13,115 nucleotides of DNA from JAWBOW01 sp038825775. GTDB taxonomy: Archaea > Nanobdellota > Nanobdellia > Woesearchaeales > WAPY01. A program made the translations under genes and the position numbers. The notes below the pieces were generated by a model. That model saw nothing but the letters and a program-made list of their open reading frames with translations, was not told the DNA's origin and did no database searches. Positions 7,082 to 13,115 of the stretch are shown here, piece by piece; the stretch's first letter is position 1; the number at the start of each line of letters is the position of its first letter. The stretch lies in NCBI GenBank assembly GCA_038825775.1, contig JAWBOW010000029.1:1-13115 (forward strand). Direction: 5' to 3'.

Positions 7082-7096
7082 AGAAATCCTAAATTT

Positions 7097-9640
7097 TTAT
7101 TCATTAAGTATGTTTAATATTAAGTCCAAAGTTTGCGGGTACTTATTAGGATTTAATAAATTACTATGCAAATCTGTTTTTAAAACATCTTTGCAACTTC
7201 CATTAATGATATACTCCTCACCATAACCTAACTTAGCATCCTCAACATAAACAACACCATCACTATCTTTATCGTCTAAATAACATCCAGAACCAATTAT
7301 ATTATAAATTTTCAAACTTGGTTTATAAGAGTTAAGTTTCTTCATAAATATGCTCTCCTTTGACATATCCTCACATTCTTTTTCAGAACCAATAAGCTTG
7401 CAGAAATAAAGCGTTTTTCCACTTATTCCCTTGTGAGGCGTTGCTATCGTTATCAACTTATCAACGCTTTCCTCTCCAAAAAGCATAAGATATTCCCTAC
7501 TAACAAGCCCACCCATAGAGTGGGCTATTATTATAACCTTATCAGAACCTGTTTTTAGTTTAACCTCATCAATTATCTCTTTTAATCTTATTGCATAATT
7601 TTCAATACTCTCATGCTTCATAATAGAAATAATTCTAGTTCCAACTTCATAATAACTTATAAAATAATAACTTGCCCTTATCGTTGGGACTAGTTTAAAA
7701 CCATCAAAATTTTCATCATAAGTGTGTAGCTTAAAATCAAGGTTAAAAGGGACATAACCATAATTTAACATTGCCTTTTGCATTCTTGAAAAAGAATTCA
7801 TGGAAGATTCTGGAGAGTTTCCTTCATAAGCCAAATGACCATGAACAAAAATTATAGGATATTTTTTAGAACAAGAGCCATAATAACAGCACTCACAACT
7901 ATCTTGAAAACAACATTTTTTAGGATTTTCTTTTAACTCAAAAAATAATTTTTTAGTATAATTTGAGAATGTTATGTTAAGCTCTTCTAATACAAAACTT
8001 ATTTTTGGAAGTTCTTTAACATTGATTTCTTTTGTTCTTAAACAAAAATCTAAATTATCATAAAAATCCTCAGAGAGATTAAAACTTGTAATGCTTTTTA
8101 GTTCTTCAATAGTTATATTTTCAAACTCGTTACTAAAGTTTATTGATGAAATATTTTGAGAAACATTCTTTATGAACTCATTAGAATAAGATATGTTCAT
8201 TTCAAGAAGTTTTTGTCTTGTTTTTTCATAAGCATTGATTCTTGCATTATTAATAATTGAATTTTTGTTCTTTTCAAAAAGTGTAGAATTAATTAAGTAT
8301 GAATAATTATTAAACAAGAGTTCATCTGCTTTCCTATTATGCTCTTGCAGAATAGAATTAATCATTATTGTTTTGTTGCACAAATAATCCATAATTTGAG
8401 AGTTGTTAATTTCAAGATTCGAATCAAGCGAAATGTTTGTTTGAAAGAACTCTGAAATTGTGAAATTAGCAAACAACAAGTTTAAGTAAAGCTTTTTATT
8501 TAAAGAATATGATTGTTCATAATAATCCTTTATCATATTTGAAATTTCACTTTCAACTTTAGATACATTATTATAAATCTCATCCAAACTATTATAAAAA
8601 CCATTTTTTAAATAAAATATATAATCAATCGTTCTTGAAAATAAATTCTTGAGTTGTAATGATTTGTTCTCATCAGTTTTTTGCAAAAACAAATAAGCAT
8701 TATTAATTAATTCTTGCTCCTCTTGAACACTTCTCAACTTTTTTACAGCACTGTTATATTTTATTAATGTGTCATTATTAAACTTTGTAACATTAAATGA
8801 GTATTCTTTAAGAAAATTCGTTATTGTTTCTATCTTAGAATATGTTTCGTGGGCTTTTAAATAATCTTCTCTGCTCCAAAAATTGTTAAGTTCTAAAATT
8901 TTATTTAAGAGTTCTAAATAGTTTTCTTCCAAAATAATATTTGATTCTAAAATCTTTTTGTATTCAAAACTATTATTTGATATAGTTTTTAATAAATTAT
9001 TTGAAACAAAAGAATTCTTTTGATGTTCAAAATCAATAAAATTAAGATCTACTTCTAAATTTTTAATACTTGAGAGAATATAATTCTTACTAAAATTTTC
9101 TTCTGGCAGGAGTTCATAATCCAAAACTATGATAGAGGTCTTATAACGATAACTTCTCTCGCTATTGCAAAAACTATTGTTGTTATTATAACAATCAAGC
9201 TCTAGAATATAAATCTTTTTTCCAATACCACTCTCATTTATCCTTAATTCATAACTCAAGTGTTTCTTTCCAGAGTTCTTAAAATTTAAAGTTCCAAAAC
9301 TTAAAGTTTCATTATTACTTACATCTTTAAACTCGTAAAAACAAGTGCTCTTGCATAAAAGATTCTGTTTTAAACTTACATTAAAATTAAGCATTAAAGA
9401 ATCCTTGTTTTTTGTTCTTATGCTAAGTGTTTGCGGCTCTAAATTTATTATAAGCGTTTCCTTTAAAAGAGAATTTATCTTAAAAACTATTATAAATGCT
9501 AATGTCAAAATCAAGAATAGTATAATAACTAAAAACAAAATCCTCCTCTTACTATTAATCTTACTCTTTTTTATATTAGAAATTTTTTTTCTAACCAAAA
9601 ACTTTTTAGTCATATTATCTTTACAATTACCTTTCCTCAT
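7097..9640 (-). CDS. Membrane-anchored extracellular alpha/beta-hydrolase (lipase/esterase-like)
   Basis: 847 residues. A basic N-terminus and one helix (33-53) make a signal anchor with the rest outside. Residues 60-185 are beta-rich with two cysteine pairs. About 190-565 is a long, charged, mainly helical stalk with numerous N-x-S/T sequons. A six-cysteine cluster (C576, C577, C582, C584, C585, C590) leads into the catalytic domain: YPIIFVHGHLAYEG (H600-G601), the nucleophile elbow AHSMGG with S708, then ITIATPHKG. Likely acid is D794 in DSDGVV and likely base H825 in TDLHSN. This fits lipase/PGAP1-like hydrolases acting on lipid or other esters; the substrate is unknown. The start is ambiguous: the ATG ending at 9640, or the second ATG at 9613 (MTKKFLVRKK); neither has a clear ribosome site. 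The gene converges with the giant surface gene (15-bp gap), is divergent from the small membrane gene, and its anchor and sequons place it in the same envelope context. Confidence 0.85.
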   Translation of the reverse strand: MRKGNCKDNMTKKFLVRKKISNIKKSKINSKRRILFLVIILFLILTLAFIIVFKINSLLKETLIINLEPQTLSIRTKNKDSLMLNFNVSLKQNLLCKSTCFYEFKDVSNNETLSFGTLNFKNSGKKHLSYELRINESGIGKKIYILELDCYNNNNSFCNSERSYRYKTSIIVLDYELLPEENFSKNYILSSIKNLEVDLNFIDFEHQKNSFVSNNLLKTISNNSFEYKKILESNIILEENYLELLNKILELNNFWSREDYLKAHETYSKIETITNFLKEYSFNVTKFNNDTLIKYNSAVKKLRSVQEEQELINNAYLFLQKTDENKSLQLKNLFSRTIDYIFYLKNGFYNSLDEIYNNVSKVESEISNMIKDYYEQSYSLNKKLYLNLLFANFTISEFFQTNISLDSNLEINNSQIMDYLCNKTIMINSILQEHNRKADELLFNNYSYLINSTLFEKNKNSIINNARINAYEKTRQKLLEMNISYSNEFIKNVSQNISSINFSNEFENITIEELKSITSFNLSEDFYDNLDFCLRTKEINVKELPKISFVLEELNITFSNYTKKLFFELKENPKKCCFQDSCECCYYGSCSKKYPIIFVHGHLAYEGNSPESSMNSFSRMQKAMLNYGYVPFNLDFKLHTYDENFDGFKLVPTIRASYYFISYYEVGTRIISIMKHESIENYAIRLKEIIDEVKLKTGSDKVIIIAHSMGGLVSREYLMLFGEESVDKLITIATPHKGISGKTLYFCKLIGSEKECEDMSKESIFMKKLNSYKPSLKIYNIIGSGCYLDDKDSDGVVYVEDAKLGYGEEYIINGSCKDVLKTDLHSNLLNPNKYPQTLDLILNILNE

Positions 9641-9690
9641 TTTTTTAAACTAAATTTAACTTTTCTATACTAAACTCAAATAATACAAAA

Positions 9691-9703
9691 CATTATTTAA
9701 ATC
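9691..9703 (-). promoter_or_regulatory. Putative TATA box for the hydrolase gene
   Basis: On the minus strand this reads AGATTTAAATAAT(G), placing transcription start near 9670 with a leader of about 30 bases. A second candidate (GTTTAAA, about 9644-9650) would instead favour the ATG at 9613. The choice cannot be settled from sequence alone. Confidence 0.35.
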
Positions 9704-9737
9704 TTTTTCATAAAATTTTCAGCACAAAAGCAAAACA

Positions 9738-9745
9738 TTTATATT
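9738..9745 (+). promoter_or_regulatory. Putative TATA box for the small membrane protein
   Basis: TTTATATT, preceded by a purine-containing BRE-like GCAAAACA, is centred about 31 bases before the ATG at 9772. The implied leader is about 5 bases or less, which supports that ATG over an in-frame TTG two codons upstream. Confidence 0.5.
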
Positions 9746-9771
9746 CTAATTTTCATATTTAATTCTTGAAA

Positions 9772-10014
9772 ATGAAAGCCAAAAAAACAAGCACAAAAAA
9801 GGAATGTTGTTTTACAAAGTACAAGTGCTGGTATGACAGCTTGTTGAGAAAAGCAAAACCAACAGACATATTTTTTGTAAAGATGTCTTCTTTGTTTTTT
9901 GGAATCTTATTGGTTTATTGGGTCCCAGCAATATTAAGGGTTAATGTTTGGGTTTGGTTTTTATTATTTTTAATAAGCTGTCTGCTAGCTATGAGATTAA
10001 TATGGAGAAAATAA
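9772..10014 (+). CDS. Small two-helix membrane protein, unknown function
   Basis: 80 residues from the ATG at 9772 (an upstream in-frame TTG at 9766 is less likely). A Lys-rich N-terminus with three cysteines (ECCFTKYKC) precedes two predicted membrane helices at about 38-55 and 58-75, the second ending in a basic RLIWRK. By the positive-inside rule both ends would face the cytosol. I do not recognise a family. It is divergent from the hydrolase gene with a 131-bp shared promoter region, converges on pgi, and ends at a strong T-run, so it is probably a single-gene transcript. The well-placed TATA box and terminator argue that it is a real gene. Confidence 0.7.
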   Translation: MKAKKTSTKKECCFTKYKCWYDSLLRKAKPTDIFFVKMSSLFFGILLVYWVPAILRVNVWVWFLLFLISCLLAMRLIWRK

Positions 10015-10015
10015 A

Positions 10016-10035
10016 TTTTTTTTATTTTTTATTTT
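10016..10035 (+). terminator. T-run terminator of the small membrane protein gene
   Basis: T8, A, T6, A, T4 begins 2 bases after the TAA at 10012-10014 and runs into the 3' end of the convergent pgi gene. It is a strong archaeal-type signal for the plus strand only; no equivalent T-tract is seen on the minus strand for pgi. Confidence 0.65.
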
Positions 10036-11195
10036 CTTCCCAAAACCTTGTTAAGGGTTTGTTCTTTGCTAAACTCAACCTCTGGCTGGTCAAAAGGATT
10101 TTGCCTTCTTAAGAGCGCAGAATAATAAGCAAACAACTGCCAAAAAGCCATAAACTCCCCAACCCCAAACTCCTCAAAACTATCAAGTTCTAAAACAACA
10201 AATGGAATCTTCTCTTTTTCAGCATGCTCTAAAACACCTTCAAGCTCAAAATCAAGAGAATCCTTCAAATCAAAATTGTCAATAACTTCTAAATCTTTGT
10301 TTTTAAAACTTAATTTTGAAATCTTTTTAGGAACCCTAATCCTTTTTGAAATGTGATTTTTTATTCTAACAAAAAAACCAATCATATTTCTCCTGCCACC
10401 AAAAAACCTTTGGTTTGACTCGTGCTGTGATTCTGGCCCCAAACAACAAAAGATTGTTTGTCCCAAACCATTCTTACTAAAAGTTTCATGAACTAACTGG
10501 GTTATTAAAAAAGAAAAACCAAAAAACCTTTGAGAATAACAACTCATAAAAACCTCATAATAACCCTTTCGTTCTAAATAATAAAAATTCTTAGCAAGTT
10601 CAAGAATTTCTTTTTTCAAACTTTCATCATCATAAACACTTTTAGCCCCCTCAAAAATCCTTCTTATGTTAAAACCACAAACCAACGCTGGAAATAAAGA
10701 ACTCTCTGTTAATCCAGAAAACCTTCCCCCAATGTCTGGATGTTGCAAAATTTCAAAACCCATCCTTAGAGCAATCTCTCCTAACAAACCACCTTGGGTT
10801 ATGCAAATAACGTTCTTATAATCAGAATTAATAAAAAATAACAAGTTAGTAATAACTCCAAGAGTATCTCCTGACTTGCTAACAGCAATTATTAAACTCT
10901 CATTTGGTTTGCATTCATTTTTTATTTTCAACAAGTATTCTGGCTCAACAGTATCAACAAAAAAAACATTCTTATTAGAATTCAAAGCATAAAAGATTGC
11001 CTTAAAATTATTAATAGAGCCCCCAAAACCAATAACTATAATGTTCTTTAAATTCTTAAACCTTCTTGCTTTTTCTTCTAAAATCTTAAAATCAGGTTTA
11101 TAATCTAAAAAAGACGCTTTGAACTTTTTAAGTTCGTCATCAATTTTATAATCTACTCTTTTACTCAAAAACAAATTATCTCTTAGATGAATCAT
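10029..11195 (-). CDS. pgi: Glucose-6-phosphate isomerase
   Basis: 388 residues. Interconverts glucose 6-phosphate and fructose 6-phosphate in the cytosol (glycolysis/gluconeogenesis and sugar precursor supply). It has the two SIS subdomains of the PGI superfamily: VIGFGGSINNF (about 53-63), the phosphate-binding VSKSGDT (105-111) and DIGGRFSGLTE (154-164). Further on come QLVHETFSKNGLG with the likely catalytic base E237, GPESQHESNQRFFGG with the ring-opening H258, and NPFDQPEVEFSK with the conserved K377. The length fits the short archaeal/bacterial PGI form of the canonical family, not the cupin-type archaeal PGI; the GxGLG...QH and NPFDQPxVE signatures separate it from the bifunctional PGI/PMI family. 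The ATG at 11195 is chosen because GTGAT lies just before it as a partial Shine-Dalgarno match; an in-frame GTG at 11204 would add three residues. Divergent from lig. Confidence 0.93.
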   Translation of the reverse strand: MIHLRDNLFLSKRVDYKIDDELKKFKASFLDYKPDFKILEEKARRFKNLKNIIVIGFGGSINNFKAIFYALNSNKNVFFVDTVEPEYLLKIKNECKPNESLIIAVSKSGDTLGVITNLLFFINSDYKNVICITQGGLLGEIALRMGFEILQHPDIGGRFSGLTESSLFPALVCGFNIRRIFEGAKSVYDDESLKKEILELAKNFYYLERKGYYEVFMSCYSQRFFGFSFLITQLVHETFSKNGLGQTIFCCLGPESQHESNQRFFGGRRNMIGFFVRIKNHISKRIRVPKKISKLSFKNKDLEVIDNFDLKDSLDFELEGVLEHAEKEKIPFVVLELDSFEEFGVGEFMAFWQLFAYYSALLRRQNPFDQPEVEFSKEQTLNKVLGRK

Positions 11196-11225
11196 TAAAA
11201 TCACTAAGTAAAAAATTCAATTTAT

Positions 11226-11237
11226 GAATATATAAAT
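11226..11237 (-). promoter_or_regulatory. TATA box for pgi
   Basis: Reads ATTTATATATTC on the minus strand, centred about 37 bases before the pgi ATG. That predicts a leader of roughly 10-12 bases, enough to hold the GTGAT ribosome site. Confidence 0.55.
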
Positions 11238-11270
11238 TTTTCTTTATCTTATTTTCAAAAAAACAAAATA

Positions 11271-11280
11271 CTTTTAAATC
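11271..11280 (+). promoter_or_regulatory. TATA box for lig (leaderless architecture)
   Basis: CTTTTAAATC, preceded by A-rich BRE-like sequence, is centred 25-26 bases before the ATG at 11301. That is the usual archaeal TATA-to-start distance, so transcription should begin at or next to the start codon. No Shine-Dalgarno site is present. Confidence 0.65.
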
Positions 11281-11300
11281 ACGAAAACAAAAATAATATT

Positions 11301-13115
11301 ATGCTATATGAGAAAATAATTGAATATTATGAAAAGTTAGAATCAACTTCTAAAAGATTAGAAAAAACTTACTTTCTTTACAAGTTTTTGAAATCAGTTC
11401 CGAAAGAAGAGCTTGACATTGCAACTTTACTCATACAGGGAAAGGTTTTTCCAATTTGGGTTAGTTTAGAATTAGGAATAGCTTCTAAACTTGTAATAAA
11501 AGCAATATCTTTATCAACCGGTTATGACCAGGATTTCATAGAAGAAAAGTGGAGGGAACTTGGGGATTTAGGATTGGTTGCTCAAGAATTAACAAAAGAA
11601 AAAAAGCAGAAAACATTGTTTCAGGAACAATTAACTCTCAAAAAGGTTTTTGACAACCTTCAAAAGATTTCTATGTTAGAAGGAGAAAAGAGTATTGATT
11701 TGAAGATAAGAATTCTCTCAGAGCTTTTAACAAGTGCAAAGCCAAAAGAAGCAAAGTATATTGTTAGGACAACATTAGATCAGTTAAGGGTTGGTATTGG
11801 TGAGGGAACATTGAGAGATGCAATCTGTTGGGCTTTATTCCCAAAAGTAGTTGGTGTTTTTTTCAAGTGCAAAAACTGCAATAATTGGATTCCAAAATCA
11901 GAAAATTGTCCTGAGTGTGGTTTTAAGAATAATTTTAAGTTCAAACAAGAAATTGAGGAATTTAAAGAAAAAAATTTTATAGAAATAAAAGATTATGAAG
12001 AGCTTAAGAGTAAAGAAATAAAGGATTACGAATTTATTCTTTGCAAGGACGAAAAGAATGCAAGAAAAATATACAATTATTTAATATCAAGAGTTGATAA
12101 CGCTTATAATCTCCTCACAGATTTTAGTTTAGTTGCAAAATACGCAGTCAACGGGTTACAATCATTAAGAAAAATTAATTTACAACCAGGAAGGCCAATA
12201 AAGGTAATGCTTGCAATAAAAACTCCAACAATAAGAGAGGGTTTTGAAACCGTTGGAAGGCCAGCACAAATCGAGTACAAGTATGATGGTTTTAGAATTC
12301 ACATACACAAAGACAAGAACATCTTAAAAATTTTTACTAGAAGATTAGAGGATGTTACACAACAATTCCCAGATATTATTGAGGGTTTGAAGAATATTAA
12401 TGCAGAAAGCTATATTCTTGACGGAGAAGCAGTTGGAATAAACAAAACAACAGGCAAGTATTTGCCATTCCAAGCAATCTCACAAAGAATAAAGAGAAAG
12501 TATGATATTGAGCAAATGTGTAAGGACTTTCCTGTTGAAGTCCAATTGTTTGACATTCTATACTATAATGGGGAATCACTTATAAAAAAACCATTAAAGG
12601 AAAGAAGAGCTCTTCTTGAAAAAATAGTTAATCCTGAAAAGGGAAGAATAGTTCTTTCTAAAAAAATAATCACTGACTCTGAAAAAGAAGCAGAGGAATT
12701 CTTTAAACAATCATTATTAGAAGGAAACGAGGGTATAATGATGAAAAAATTAGACGCCCCTTACAGAGCAGGTGCAAGAGTTGGCTTTATGGTCAAGTAT
12801 AAACAAATAATGGAAAACTTGGATCTAGTAATAATAGCAGCAGAGTGGGGTGAGGGCAAGAGATCAAAATGGCTTTCAAGTTACTATGTTGCTTGCAAAG
12901 ATGAAAACAATAATTTACTAAGTATTGGAAAGGTTGCAACTGGTTTAAAAGAAAAACCAGAAGAAGGTTTGAGTTTTGAAGAACTAACAAAAACATTAAA
13001 GCCATTAATTATTGAGCAAAAAGGAAGATTTGTAAAATTAAAACCAGAAGTAATTGTAGAAGTTGCTTATGAAGAAATACAAAAATCACCAGAGTATGAT
13101 TCTGGATTTGCCCTT
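11301..13115 (+). CDS. lig: ATP-dependent DNA ligase with zinc-ribbon insert (3' truncated)
   Basis: 605 codons in the window; the frame is still open at the edge, just before motif VI. Seals nicks in duplex DNA for Okazaki-fragment joining and repair via a lysine-AMP intermediate. The N-terminal helical DNA-binding domain includes LRVGIGEGTLRDA (about 161-174) and resumes at VDNAYNLLTDF (about 265-275). The nucleotidyltransferase core has motif I EYKYDG with catalytic K327, FTRRLEDVT, motif III ILDGEAVG (E376), LFDILYYNG, motif IV EGIMMKK and motif V VKYKQ (K499, K501). The OB-fold follows and the sequence ends at SGFAL. Odd feature: an insert of about 75 residues (about 185-260) inside the DNA-binding domain holds CKNCNNWIPKSENCPECGF (C190, C193, C203, C206), a zinc-ribbon pattern. 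The catalytic lysine therefore sits near 327 instead of around 250 as in typical archaeal ligases. Confidence 0.95.
   Translation, partial: MLYEKIIEYYEKLESTSKRLEKTYFLYKFLKSVPKEELDIATLLIQGKVFPIWVSLELGIASKLVIKAISLSTGYDQDFIEEKWRELGDLGLVAQELTKEKKQKTLFQEQLTLKKVFDNLQKISMLEGEKSIDLKIRILSELLTSAKPKEAKYIVRTTLDQLRVGIGEGTLRDAICWALFPKVVGVFFKCKNCNNWIPKSENCPECGFKNNFKFKQEIEEFKEKNFIEIKDYEELKSKEIKDYEFILCKDEKNARKIYNYLISRVDNAYNLLTDFSLVAKYAVNGLQSLRKINLQPGRPIKVMLAIKTPTIREGFETVGRPAQIEYKYDGFRIHIHKDKNILKIFTRRLEDVTQQFPDIIEGLKNINAESYILDGEAVGINKTTGKYLPFQAISQRIKRKYDIEQMCKDFPVEVQLFDILYYNGESLIKKPLKERRALLEKIVNPEKGRIVLSKKIITDSEKEAEEFFKQSLLEGNEGIMMKKLDAPYRAGARVGFMVKYKQIMENLDLVIIAAEWGEGKRSKWLSSYYVACKDENNNLLSIGKVATGLKEKPEEGLSFEELTKTLKPLIIEQKGRFVKLKPEVIVEVAYEEIQKSPEYDSGFAL

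Noticed and set aside
9345..9653. 102-codon plus-strand ORF opposite the N-terminus of the hydrolase
   Set aside because: Its hydrophobic translation is an antisense image of the signal-anchor coding region; the minus-strand gene is clearly the real one.
10029..11204. Bifunctional phosphoglucose/phosphomannose isomerase as the identity of the minus-strand isomerase
   Set aside because: The QH-containing loop and NPFDQPEVE-SK ending are signatures of the canonical PGI family, so glucose-6-phosphate isomerase is the better call.

Overview
The window looks like a piece of a small, AT-rich archaeal genome, most likely a DPANN lineage of the Pacearchaeota/Woesearchaeota type. The reasons are an archaeal/eukaryotic-type ATP-dependent DNA ligase, archaeal TATA boxes (one placed for leaderless transcription), T-run terminators, AGA/AGG as the main arginine codons, and a run of large Asn-rich surface proteins full of N-x-S/T sequons. 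The lineage call rests on general resemblance; no database was searched.

Region 1 to 7081 (+ strand) is a surface-protein block. It holds the end of a secreted protein (to 272), a 403-residue signal-peptide protein with beta-sandwich domains and a C-terminal anchor (323-1534), and a 561-residue protein with two membrane segments, Ig/fn3-like domains and a glycine linker (1626-3311). A gene-free, extremely AT-rich stretch with inverted repeats follows (3312-3698). Next comes a 59-residue ribbon-helix-helix (RHH) protein (3699-3878) that overlaps, by ATGA, a very large (1068-codon) membrane-anchored Ig/fn3/coiled-coil protein (3875-7081). The first ~110 codons of that large ORF are the oddest DNA here: a CAAG tetranucleotide repeat, a T7 run, a 10-bp inverted repeat enclosing an internal ATG, and a terminator-like hairpin with T-runs. 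They may be a phase-variable or RNA-based switch rather than ordinary coding sequence.

Region 7097 to 10014 holds a convergent, minus-strand gene for a membrane-anchored extracellular protein ending in an alpha/beta-hydrolase (lipase/esterase-like) domain. Divergent from it is an 80-residue protein with two membrane segments.

Region 10029 to 13115 is housekeeping: glucose-6-phosphate isomerase (pgi, minus strand), and divergent from it across a ~105-bp double promoter, DNA ligase (lig, truncated by the window edge). The ligase carries a ~75-residue insertion with a four-cysteine zinc-ribbon motif inside its DNA-binding half.

Together the left two thirds would build the outside of the cell: anchored adhesin or envelope-type proteins plus a tethered hydrolase, possibly controlled by the RHH protein. 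That is an inference from topology and adjacency. The pgi and lig functions are solid.
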